The notes: generated by a model not told the origin, from the letters alone. 5,955 nucleotides of DNA from an uncultured Bacteroidales bacterium (GCA_937910265.1 CALEPD010000132.1:1-5955); one strand, 5' to 3'; shown: positions 1 through 5,729, counted from the first letter of the stretch. A program made the numbers and translations.

Positions 1-1
1 T

Positions 2-112
2 TGCCATTTGCTGTTCTTCTTTGGTTACCTTGCCGTCCCGGTAGGCACGGACGATTTTGTTTTCGTACATGCTGTACTTCTTCTTTTTCCAGAAGAACAG
101 GAATTTGTGTTT
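2..112 (-). CDS. Unidentified coding-like fragment, partial, running off the left edge
   Basis: Read on the minus strand, this stretch is open without a stop for 37 codons and has a plausible protein composition: an aromatic and basic stretch (KHKFLFFWKKKKYS), then MYENKIVRAYRDGKVTKEEQ, a soluble, helix-like segment. The plus strand here reads far worse: one frame has a TAG at 42-44 and the overlapping reading gives an odd FFFFQKN string. The Met codon at 68-70 is preceded by an A/G-rich run (GGAAAAAGAAGAAG), so it could be a start; otherwise this is the interior of a gene whose upstream part is lost at the junction near 112-125. I do not recognise the family and assign no function. The call rests only on reading-frame quality, so confidence is low. 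Confidence 0.35.
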
Positions 113-989
113 GATCACCCACCATGCCGGCTTCGGTACCGACGACCTCTCCAACCCCTCCAGCGACCAGATGACTTGGTTCTATGGCCCCGATGGCCCC
201 TACGCTCCCGCCATCATGTACGACCGCACCAGATTCTACACTGAAGACCCAGGCCCAGTCACAGGCGTAGGCCAATCCAACGTCATCTCAGCCACCATCG
301 ACCAAGCGCTCCAAATCCCCAGCTTCCTCGAACTCGACATGTCGGGTCTCACCTACGACAAGAACAGCCGTTCCGTTAGTGGCAACATTGCCGGAACCTT
401 CAGCATCGAACCCGCTAACCCGCGCCTCACCCTCTATGTAATCGAAGACAGCATCGTGATGAGACAAGCCGACTACAACAACGGCGGATACAACAACAAC
501 TACCTCCACATGCGCACCGCACGCACCACCATCACCGGCGCATGGGGCGACGAACTCACCATTGACGAAAACGGCAACTTCACCTTCCCCGTCAACTACA
601 CCCTCCCCGCAGAATACAAAGACTGGCGCTGCCGCATCGTTGCTGTTGCCTACTCTTACGACTCTGAGGACTACAACAACTGCAGCGTGTTCAACTCCGC
701 CACCACCGAAAACTTCGACGGCAACTATGTCGGAATCGACCAAGTTTCCAGCTCTTTGTCATTGGACGTTTACCCCAACCCCGTAAGCGACCATGCCATC
801 ATCGAAGCTTCCGAGTCCATCCAGAACATCACCGTTGTCAATGCCATCGGGCAAATCGTCCACACCCAAAACAACATCAACAACAACATCTTCACCCTTA
901 ACACCCAACAATATCCCGCAGGCATGTACATTGTTACCGTTAAGAGCGAACAAGGCATCTCTACAAAACGCATCTCTATTGTAAAATAA
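57..989 (+). CDS. Omp28-related secreted protein with T9SS sorting tail, 5'-truncated
   Basis: This is the C-terminal part of a secreted or outer-membrane protein related to Omp28. From about residue 19 the reading is convincing: an HHAGFGTDD segment, then an aromatic stretch and an APAIMYDR motif. These match the later part of the thioredoxin-like domain of Omp28 proteins, which normally follows a CxxC site. A beta-rich region follows (VIEDSIV, then YLHMRTARTTITGAWGDEL, residues about 120-180), then a Por_Secre_tail-type sorting domain from about residue 236. The N-terminal signal peptide and CxxC region expected for the family are absent. The frame closes at a TAG at 42-44, and the only starts are TTG at 57 or ATG at 69, which lie in sequence that reads better as minus-strand coding. 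The listed start is therefore the limit of the open frame, not a believable native start. Truncation by rearrangement or by an assembly join are both possible. The stop is TAA at 987-989. Family assignment is from motif memory, with good but not complete confidence. Confidence 0.72.
   Translation: MFSYMLYFFFFQKNRNLCLITHHAGFGTDDLSNPSSDQMTWFYGPDGPYAPAIMYDRTRFYTEDPGPVTGVGQSNVISATIDQALQIPSFLELDMSGLTYDKNSRSVSGNIAGTFSIEPANPRLTLYVIEDSIVMRQADYNNGGYNNNYLHMRTARTTITGAWGDELTIDENGNFTFPVNYTLPAEYKDWRCRIVAVAYSYDSEDYNNCSVFNSATTENFDGNYVGIDQVSSSLSLDVYPNPVSDHAIIEASESIQNITVVNAIGQIVHTQNNINNNIFTLNTQQYPAGMYIVTVKSEQGISTKRISIVK
750..986 (+). other. Type IX secretion C-terminal sorting domain (Por_Secre_tail type)
   Basis: The last 75 or so residues of the Omp28-like protein have the standard layout of a T9SS sorting domain. 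It opens with LDVYPNPVSD, continues with short beta strands around ITVVNAIGQIVH, carries an Asn-rich loop, and ends with YPAGMYIVTVKS and a final KRISIVK. Known members are cleaved off by PorU as the cargo is anchored or released at the cell surface. The domain implies that the host has a type IX secretion system and that this protein is exported across the outer membrane. Confidence 0.88.
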
Positions 990-1017
990 ATCACGCATCT
1001 TTGCGTTTCTGAATATT

Positions 1018-1050
1018 AAAGGTGGATTTACCCAAATCCACCTTTATATA
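1018..1050 (+). terminator. Rho-independent terminator after the Omp28-like gene
   Basis: A perfect 12-bp stem (AAAGGTGGATTT, 1018-1029; AAATCCACCTTT, 1034-1045) closes an ACCC loop, and T1017-A1046 can extend it. The 3' side ends in TTT followed by ATATA, so the U-tract is short. It lies 28 bases after the TAA at 987-989. A smaller hairpin, ACGCA-TCTT-TGCGT (993-1006) followed by TTT, sits between the stop and this stem, giving two tandem hairpins. The near-symmetrical stem could also stop transcripts from the opposite strand. Confidence 0.85.
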
Positions 1051-1064
1051 AATCACAATAAACA

Positions 1065-1138
1065 AGATGGGCTGCGGCCTTGATGCCATCCTGACTCAAA
1101 CCCAACAGTCACAATAGACATCACCACAACGCCCATCT
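1065..1138. repeat. 8-bp inverted repeat in the leader of the exported-protein gene
   Basis: AGATGGGC (1065-1072) and GCCCATCT (1131-1138) are perfect complements separated by 58 bases and end 12 bases before the ATG at 1151. In RNA they could close a large loop. The loop contains a 16-codon open frame (ATG at 1067, TAG at 1115-1117). No TAnnTTTG promoter box is visible in 1046-1150. The match is real, but an 8-bp repeat of this spacing can arise by chance, so a function is not established. Confidence 0.3.
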
Positions 1139-1150
1139 AAAAACAACCTG

Positions 1151-1747
1151 ATGAAAAAGATACTTACAATATTACTTGTAGTGGCAAGCATGGGAACCGT
1201 CTGCGCCCAGCAGGTCAGCTCCCGCGCAAAAGCCATGCGTATGATGACATACGCAAAACCTGAATACCTCGTCAAAGACATCAAAGTCATCGCCGACACC
1301 ATGACCGTCTATTCATTGGGCGACTTTGTAATCTACCCGTTCGGAAAATGGGAAACCGTCGAACACTTCATCACCGACAACCAACTACAATGGTATCGCG
1401 AAGTGGGATACAAAGAATTCTACGACTCGATGAATGTTTCGGTAAACACCATGAAACGCCTCGACGGAAGTTTCATCGACATCTACCGGAGCATCACCAC
1501 CAAAAAAGTTGAAGTGCTCGGCGCCAAGATCACCGACCCCGAAGTCGTATTGGACAACGGTGTACACGTTGGCATGACCAAAGAGGAAGTAATGTCTGTC
1601 GTATTCAAGAAATACCCTAAACCCTACACCTCTGAGATAAATATCCTGAAAGTCATTTCAGGAGCCGGCGAGGTGGCCGAAATCTACACCTTCAAAGGCA
1701 ACAGGTTACGTCATATCCAAGTAGTCAGCAAGTACAAATACTATTGA
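1151..1747 (+). CDS. Exported hypothetical protein, 198 aa
   Basis: I do not recognise a named family. The ATG at 1151 begins a clear signal peptide: MKK, a hydrophobic core (ILTILLVVASMGTV), then a likely signal peptidase I site after CAQ, near residue 20. The residue before the cysteine is Val, so a lipobox is poor and a lipoprotein is unlikely. The mature part is about 178 residues, with no further membrane segment. It is rich in beta-type pattern: MTVYSLGDFVIYPFGKW around 51-67, and IDIYRSITTKKVEVLGAKI around 109-127. Residues 137-150 (NGVHVGMTKEEVMSV) resemble the 'vGMtkeeV' helix start of BamE/SmpA-like small envelope proteins, and the chain ends in YTFKGNRLRHIQVV, strand-like. This similarity is a pattern impression only. 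The TGA at 1745-1747 overlaps the ATG of nadD, so the two are probably one operon. No strong ribosome binding site is visible, as is usual in this phylum. Confidence 0.8.
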   Translation: MKKILTILLVVASMGTVCAQQVSSRAKAMRMMTYAKPEYLVKDIKVIADTMTVYSLGDFVIYPFGKWETVEHFITDNQLQWYREVGYKEFYDSMNVSVNTMKRLDGSFIDIYRSITTKKVEVLGAKITDPEVVLDNGVHVGMTKEEVMSVVFKKYPKPYTSEINILKVISGAGEVAEIYTFKGNRLRHIQVVSKYKYY

Positions 1748-2325
1748 TGCGCAAAATAGGACTTTTTTTCGGTTCATTCAACCCGATACACGTTGGCCAT
1801 TTAGTCATTGCCAACGCCATGCTAAACCACACCCCGCTCGACGAGGTGTGGTTTGTTGTTTCTCCACAAAACCCAATGAAGGAACGCAAGACCCTGTTGG
1901 CCGACTACCATAGGCTGCACCTGGTGCGGCTGGCCGTCGAACACAACAACCGGCTCCGTGCCTGCGACGCCGAATTCCACTTGCCCATACCCTCCTACAC
2001 CGTGCTCACGTTGGCACACCTGGGCGAGCAGTACCGCGACAAGGAATTCTCTCTCATCATGGGCTCCGACAACCTCGACACCTTCGAGCGCTGGCGCAAC
2101 TACGACTACATCATCAACCATTACAAAATATTCGTCTACCCCCGCCCCAACCATTCAGGCGGCCAATTGGCGAAGCATCCCAACGTAACCATGGTCGATG
2201 TCCCCATGATGGACATTTCATCAAGCTACATCCGCGAACAGATACGCAACGGCAACGATGTACGCTACCTTCTCACCGAATCGGTTTACCAATACCTGAC
2301 CGAAATGCACTTCTACGAAAAGTAG
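1747..2325 (+). CDS. nadD: Nicotinate-nucleotide adenylyltransferase NadD
   Basis: NadD joins ATP and nicotinate mononucleotide to make deamido-NAD in the cytoplasm, a required step of NAD synthesis. The 192-residue chain is of normal family length and shows the nucleotidyltransferase signatures: GSFNPIHVGH at residues 9-18 (the GxFxPxHxGH phosphate-binding motif), IMGSDN at 104-109 with W116 downstream, and ISSSYIR at 157-163, the form of the ISSTxIR motif expected near the C-terminus. I chose the ATG at 1747 over the TTG one codon earlier, because the ATG overlaps the TGA of the upstream gene in TGATG, a common translational-coupling arrangement, and starts directly with MRKIGLFFGSF. The stop is TAG at 2323-2325. 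Downstream is a terminator shared with a convergent gene. The upstream partner is an unrecognised exported protein. Confidence 0.95.
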   Translation: MRKIGLFFGSFNPIHVGHLVIANAMLNHTPLDEVWFVVSPQNPMKERKTLLADYHRLHLVRLAVEHNNRLRACDAEFHLPIPSYTVLTLAHLGEQYRDKEFSLIMGSDNLDTFERWRNYDYIINHYKIFVYPRPNHSGGQLAKHPNVTMVDVPMMDISSSYIREQIRNGNDVRYLLTESVYQYLTEMHFYEK

Positions 2326-2402
2326 CGGCCACATAATATTGCACTTCTTTTACGCATAAAAACAATATGCCAGAGCCACCTCATCTGCGCTTCGGCACTA
2401 AT

Positions 2403-2435
2403 AAAAAAAAGCGGACGGTATATCGTCCGCTTTTT
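2403..2435. terminator. Bidirectional terminator between convergent genes
   Basis: GCGGACG (2411-2417) and CGTCCGC (2424-2430) form a 7-bp GC-rich stem, which G2418-T2423 could extend as a wobble. The stem is flanked by A8 (2403-2410) on the left and T5 (2431-2435) on the right. It therefore gives a stem plus U-tract on both strands, ending nadD from the left and the acidic-protein gene from the right. It lies 77 bases after the nadD stop and 20 bases from the stop of the minus-strand gene. Confidence 0.9.
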
Positions 2436-2455
2436 CCTTTTCATCTATTCCACGC

Positions 2456-3175
2456 TTATTTCTGCTTTGCTGGCTTTTTCACGGCAGTGGCGCGGCTCTT
2501 TTTCGGTTTGGCTTCACCGGCATCGGTTGCTGTCAATTTCTTGCGGCCTCTTTTCGACGGCTGCTTGGTCTCAGCAACAACAGGGATGTCGTTGAAATCA
2601 CCCAAATCAATATCGTTCAATTCAGCATCAGACGGTTCGTCATCCTGGAAATCGTCCGGCTCGTCATCATAACGGTCGTCGCTATAGGCATCATTCAAAT
2701 CATCGTCAAACGAATCAAACTCCTGCATAATCTCCTCGCCTGCGCTGGAGTGCGCATTGCGGCCTCTTTTGGGCGAAGGCTCATCCGGCGAGAACACTCC
2801 GTCGTAATCGCCATGCTTGAGCACTCTGTCATTGCGGGAACCCACAATGCCTTCCTCCTTTTCCAAGGCTTCTGACATCGGGGCAAACTCAACATCGTCG
2901 CTTTTATCGGAATCGGAGTCATCACCATAGAGGTCTTTATCGAGTTCTTCTTCTGCCAAAGTGGTGTCGATTTTCACCTCTACCTTAACCATGTAAGTGG
3001 CGTCTTCGGTTTCGAGTGGTACAACGAAAATAGGCTCACCATTAGGCTTGATGGTTTTCTGTACAAAGTCAGAATGGCCTTCAGGATAGGCTTCTTTAAA
3101 TAGTGCGAGAAGTTCGTCTGATAGATTTTTGTAGCTGACAATCAATTTCTTCTTGTGGTTTTTGCGCATATTCAT
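2456..3175 (-). CDS. Acidic protein with basic, AT-hook-like C-terminal tail (unknown function)
   Basis: This 239-residue protein has three visible parts. Residues about 9-70 look folded (KLIVSYKNLSDELLALFKEAYPEG, then IFVVPLETEDATYMVKVEVKID), with alternating helix and strand character. Residues about 75-200 are very rich in Asp, Glu and Ser and are probably disordered, with dense acidic blocks near 78-95 and 151-195. Residues 203-239 are strongly basic (KQPSKRGRKK, then KPKKSRATAVKKPAKQK), like histone-H1-type or other DNA- or RNA-binding tails. KRGR occurs twice, at 136-139 and 208-211, resembling an AT-hook core without the usual Pro. No signal peptide or membrane segment is visible, so it should be cytoplasmic. 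It lies 98 bases downstream of parE on the same strand. I think similar proteins with this N-terminal pattern occur in other Bacteroidota, but no function is known to me. A nucleoid- or topoisomerase-related role is inference from composition and neighbourhood only. Confidence 0.85.
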   Translation of the reverse strand: MNMRKNHKKKLIVSYKNLSDELLALFKEAYPEGHSDFVQKTIKPNGEPIFVVPLETEDATYMVKVEVKIDTTLAEEELDKDLYGDDSDSDKSDDVEFAPMSEALEKEEGIVGSRNDRVLKHGDYDGVFSPDEPSPKRGRNAHSSAGEEIMQEFDSFDDDLNDAYSDDRYDDEPDDFQDDEPSDAELNDIDLGDFNDIPVVAETKQPSKRGRKKLTATDAGEAKPKKSRATAVKKPAKQK

Positions 3176-3191
3176 TGTCTATTTTTTTTTG

Positions 3192-3223
3192 CAATTATAG
3201 TAAGTTTAATTGAACCAACAAAA
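3192..3223 (-). promoter_or_regulatory. Candidate promoter of the acidic-protein gene
   Basis: On the minus strand TTTTG (3223-3219) is followed after exactly 19 bases by TATAATTG (3199-3192). This matches the Bacteroidota arrangement of a -33 TTTG-like box, a 19-21 base spacer and a -7 TAnnTTTG box, with one mismatch in the -7 box. The predicted transcript would start around 3185, leaving only about ten leader bases before the ATG at 3175. It would let this gene be expressed separately from parE. The surrounding AT-rich DNA makes chance matches possible. Confidence 0.5.
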
Positions 3224-3273
3224 TTTTTTTTAAAAGATTTTAATATTTCATATTCCACTCTATCTGCAGAGCT

Positions 3274-5172
3274 TTATGCCACCACTATCGACTCATCGTC
3301 TTCCACTCTTAAATTCTGCATGATAAAGGCTCGGCGCTCGTTCGAATTGGTGCCCATATAAAACCGCAGCACGCCGGGTATGTCGAAGTCCTTGTGCAGC
3401 AGCACCGGATCAAGCCTCATATCCTTGTCTATAAAATTCTTGAACTCGTCGGGCGAAATCTCACCCAAGCCTTTGAATCGGGTGATTTCGGCGTGGGGAA
3501 TACTGCGTATGGCGTCAACCCGTTCCTCCTCGGTATAGCAGTAGACAGTCTTTTGCTTGTTGCGCACGCGGAACAGCGGGGTCTGCAATATATACACATG
3601 GCCCTGTCTGATCAGTTCGGGATAGAAGCGCAGGAAGAATGTAAGCAACAGCAGTCTGATGTGCATACCGTCGACATCGGCATCGGTAGCTATCACCACA
3701 TTGTTGTAGCGGAGGTTTTCCATGCCGTCGTCTATATCCAAAGCATTGTGAAGCAGGTTTAGTTCCTCGTTTTTGTACACTTCGGCTTTGCCTGCCGACA
3801 CAGTGTTGAGCGGTTTTCCCCTCAGGCTGAACACCGCTTGGGTGTTCACATCACGCGACTTGGTGATGCTTCCGCTTGCCGAAAGGCCCTCAGTTATGAA
3901 GATGGTGCTCTCCAAGCGTCGGGCATGGTTTGTATTGTAGTGCACATGGCAGTCGCGCAACTTGCTATTGTTCAAACTGGCCTTCTTCGACGCCTCGCGG
4001 GCTATCTTCTTCACTCCGGCAATGGCCTTGCGTTCCTTTTCGTTCTGCAGTATCTTCTGCTGCAGCACCTCCGCAGTCGGAGCGTTCATATGAAGATAGT
4101 TGTCGAGGTGACGCTTCAACACATCGTACACATAGCTTTTCAGCAACGGGCTGTCGTACGAACCGTCCTTATTTGCCGGCGCCATGTGGGTCGAACCTAG
4201 ACGTGTTTTGGTTTGGGCCTCAAACACCGGCTCCTGTATCCTTATACACATGGCACACACCAAACCTTGGCGTATATCTTCGGGAACATACTCCTTCTTG
4301 TTGTAAAACTCCTTCACCACACGGGCGTAATTCTCCCTGAAGGCGCTTTGGTGCGTACCTCCTTCTGTGGTATGCTGGCCGTTTACAAACGAGTAATAGT
4401 AGTCGCTGTTCTGTCCGTTCACATGCGTAAATGCCGCCTCGAAATCGTCGTCTTTTATATGTATGATGGGATAGAGCGGCTCGGCATTCATGTTGTTGGC
4501 GAGCAAGTCGAGCAATCCATTTTTCGAGTAATAGCGCTTGCCGTTGTAGTACATCGTCAAGCCCCTGTTCAGGTAACAGTAATTCCAGATGCGCTTCTCC
4601 ACATATTCGCCTATGAAATGGAAATTGCCGAAGAGCTTGCTGTCGGGCACAAACTCTATCAAGGTTCCGTTATCCTCATCGCAAGCCACCACGCCGCTGT
4701 CCGACGTCAGCTCACCTTCCGAAAATTCGGCACAACGGCACATGCCGTCTCTCACCGCCTTTACCTTGAAATAGCTCGACAGCGCGTTCACCGCCTTGGT
4801 TCCCACACCATTCAAACCCACCGATTTCTGGAACACCTTGCTGTCGTATTTCGCACCCGTGTTCAGTTTCGATACAGCCTCCACCATCTTGCCCAAGGGG
4901 ATGCCGCGGCCATAGTCTCTGATAACGACTTTTTTTTCCGCGAAATTCACCGTCACCTCAATCTTCTTTCCATAACCCGACGAAAATTCGTCTATCGAGT
5001 TATCTATCACCTCCTTAATCAAAACATAAATACCATCATCGTGCGATGATCCGTCACCCAACTTTCCAATATACATACCCGGACGCAAGCGGATATGCTC
5101 CATATCTTCAAGATGAACGATACTGTCGTCGCCGTATTCAGTCGGCCGGTTGTCAAGTTCCTCGTATTCCAT
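3274..5172 (-). CDS. parE: DNA topoisomerase IV subunit B (ParE)
   Basis: This is the ATPase subunit of topoisomerase IV, which works with ParC to unlink daughter chromosomes. The 632-residue chain has the full order of type IIA B-subunit motifs (numbered from the ATG at 5172): KEVIDNSIDE at 53-62 with the catalytic Glu and Mg-binding Asn, DYGRGIP at 86-92, GLNGVG at 119-124, QTKTRLG at 320-326 with the ATP-sensing Lys, the TOPRIM EGLSASGS at 428-435, DADVDG at 497-502, and RFKGLGE at 565-571. ParE rather than GyrB is supported by SASGSITKSRDVNTQAV and by the short length. An open frame reaches back to a TTG at 5196, but that codon lies inside the TAnnTTTG promoter box, so the ATG at 5172 is preferred. 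The usual EGDSAGGS reads EGLSASGS here. No parC is in the window; the next minus-strand gene is the acidic protein. Confidence 0.93.
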   Translation of the reverse strand: MEYEELDNRPTEYGDDSIVHLEDMEHIRLRPGMYIGKLGDGSSHDDGIYVLIKEVIDNSIDEFSSGYGKKIEVTVNFAEKKVVIRDYGRGIPLGKMVEAVSKLNTGAKYDSKVFQKSVGLNGVGTKAVNALSSYFKVKAVRDGMCRCAEFSEGELTSDSGVVACDEDNGTLIEFVPDSKLFGNFHFIGEYVEKRIWNYCYLNRGLTMYYNGKRYYSKNGLLDLLANNMNAEPLYPIIHIKDDDFEAAFTHVNGQNSDYYYSFVNGQHTTEGGTHQSAFRENYARVVKEFYNKKEYVPEDIRQGLVCAMCIRIQEPVFEAQTKTRLGSTHMAPANKDGSYDSPLLKSYVYDVLKRHLDNYLHMNAPTAEVLQQKILQNEKERKAIAGVKKIAREASKKASLNNSKLRDCHVHYNTNHARRLESTIFITEGLSASGSITKSRDVNTQAVFSLRGKPLNTVSAGKAEVYKNEELNLLHNALDIDDGMENLRYNNVVIATDADVDGMHIRLLLLTFFLRFYPELIRQGHVYILQTPLFRVRNKQKTVYCYTEEERVDAIRSIPHAEITRFKGLGEISPDEFKNFIDKDMRLDPVLLHKDFDIPGVLRFYMGTNSNERRAFIMQNLRVEDDESIVVA

Positions 5173-5193
5173 AATCTCAAATGTTCTATTTTG

Positions 5194-5201
5194 CAAAAGT
5201 A
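5194..5201 (-). promoter_or_regulatory. parE: Candidate -7 box of the parE promoter
   Basis: The minus strand reads TACTTTTG, an exact match to the Bacteroidota -7 consensus TAnnTTTG. A transcript starting some 6-8 bases downstream would have a leader of about 15 bases before the ATG at 5172. The expected -33 TTG is not seen at 19-21 bases; the nearest TTG lies 29 bases upstream of the box. The box includes the TTG at 5196-5194, which argues against that codon as translation start. Confidence 0.55.
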
Positions 5202-5318
5202 CTTATTTATTAAAAAACGGATTCCTTTCGCAATTTCTTTTTTTCACATTTTATTTGTTGATAACTCGAGTGCTGTTTTCGCAGTCGCCCACGGCATCAT
5301 CCTCTCAAAAACACAACG

Positions 5319-5344
5319 CAATATCACACAATATATTACAATAT
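5319..5344 (+). repeat. Three CAATAT copies at exact 10-bp intervals
   Basis: CAATAT occurs at 5319-5324, 5329-5334 and 5339-5344, so the copies fall on the same face of the DNA helix. The intervening bases are CACA and ATTA, and the third copy is followed by AACA. The array ends 39 bases before the -7 box of the tRNA-Leu promoter and lies between that promoter and the divergent parE promoter. It could be a bent or UP-like element or a protein-binding array; this is inferred from spacing alone. Confidence 0.5.
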
Positions 5345-5383
5345 AACAAAAAACTTTTATAGCCGATATTCAAAAAAATAACG

Positions 5384-5391
5384 TACCTTTG
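5384..5391 (+). promoter_or_regulatory. Candidate -7 box of the tRNA-Leu promoter
   Basis: TACCTTTG is an exact TAnnTTTG match, placed 15 bases before the first base of the mature tRNA. Transcription would begin around 5398, giving a short 5' leader for RNase P to remove. No clear -33 TTG stands at the usual distance; the region there reads CTTTTATAGCC. Confidence 0.65.
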
Positions 5392-5406
5392 CAACCGTTT
5401 TCAAAA

Positions 5407-5488
5407 GCGGATGTGGCGTAATTGGTAGCCGCGCTAGACTTAGGATCTAGTTCCTCACGGAGTGGGGGTTCGAGTCCCCCCATCCGCA
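5407..5488 (+). tRNA. tRNA-Leu (anticodon UAG)
   Basis: The 82-base cloverleaf is complete. The acceptor stem pairs GCGGATG (5407-5413) with CATCCGC (5481-5487), with discriminator A at 5488, as expected for leucine tRNAs. The anticodon stem CTAGA/TCTAG (5434-5438, 5446-5450) encloses CTTAGGA, giving anticodon TAG at 5441-5443. The long class II variable arm (about 5451-5463) fits leucine. The T arm is GGGGG-TTCGAGT-CCCCC (5464-5480). CCA is not encoded, since the discriminator is followed by CAA. The tRNA reads CUA and, by wobble, other CUN codons. It appears to be a single-gene transcript, with its own promoter box and terminator. Confidence 0.97.
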
Positions 5489-5498
5489 CAAGTTTACC

Positions 5499-5533
5499 AA
5501 CGAGGGCTTTACTCCCTCGTTTTTCTTTTTCTT
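5499..5533 (+). terminator. Rho-independent terminator after tRNA-Leu
   Basis: AACGAGGG (5499-5506) pairs perfectly with CCCTCGTT (5514-5521) around a 7-base loop, and is followed by a T-rich run (TTTCTTTTTCTTT). It starts 10 bases after the tRNA 3' end. Confidence 0.9.
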
Positions 5534-5622
5534 TATAATCGGTTGATATCTGCATAATTATCGCAAGCCTCTTACAGCAGATTAATACCACAATAGACCT
5601 GCCAATCGGTTGGAAGAATTGC

Positions 5623-5660
5623 AACACGCGACGAATAAGTGTCTTCGTCGTGTGTTTTTG
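5623..5660 (+). terminator. Second hairpin terminator with no assigned gene
   Basis: The stem pairs 5623-5635 with 5644-5656, about 13 bp with one G-T pair, around an 8-base loop (TAAGTGTC), and leads into TTTTTG. It looks like a working intrinsic terminator on the plus strand. No coding region or recognised RNA lies between it and the tRNA terminator about 90 bases upstream. It may back up the tRNA terminator, end a small RNA, or be left over from a lost gene. Confidence 0.65.
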
Positions 5661-5698
5661 CATTGAATACCCCAAACGATTTTATCGGGCTCCCCTTC

Positions 5699-5729
5699 TA
5701 AAATAATAATAAATAATAAAATAAATAAA
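5699..5729. repeat. A/T-only low-complexity tract (AAT-rich)
   Basis: Thirty-one bases consist only of A and T in a near-regular AAT/AAAT pattern, upstream of the exported-protein gene that starts at 5765. A weak -7-like TCGATTTG (5731-5738, one mismatch to TAnnTTTG) follows directly, without a clear -33 box. The tract may help promoter melting or bending, but is also ordinary for intergenic DNA in this phylum. Confidence 0.5.

Noticed and set aside
8..244. A 78-codon plus-strand frame starting at base 8
   Set aside because: It crosses the left-edge join in a frame that matches neither the Omp28 reading nor the minus-strand fragment, and becomes Arg/Pro/His-rich noise.
288..743. A 151-codon minus-strand open frame antisense to the Omp28-like gene
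   Set aside because: Its Val/Gly/Ala-rich, repetitive translation is the typical shadow of a gene with strong codon bias, and the plus-strand reading is supported by family motifs.
1822..2154. A 110-codon minus-strand frame inside nadD
   Set aside because: It overlaps a well-supported NadD coding region and has no motifs of its own.
4213..5049. A 278-codon plus-strand open frame antisense to parE
   Set aside because: It lies wholly within parE on the opposite strand. The protein reads as composition bias (His, Val, Arg) with no recognisable motifs, while parE has every expected catalytic motif.
5261..5269. A DnaA-box-like match (TTATCAACA on the minus strand)
   Set aside because: It is a single copy with one mismatch to TTATCCACA, without neighbouring boxes or dnaA or dnaN genes, so there is no support for an origin.
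5407..5500. tRNA-Leu 3' end as an integration attachment site
   Set aside because: I found no direct repeat of the tRNA 3' end elsewhere in the window and no integrase gene.
5370..5675. A 101-codon minus-strand frame containing MGGLEPP
   Set aside because: It runs through the tRNA-Leu gene. The MGGLEPP string is a known spurious translation of the reverse complement of tRNA 3' ends.
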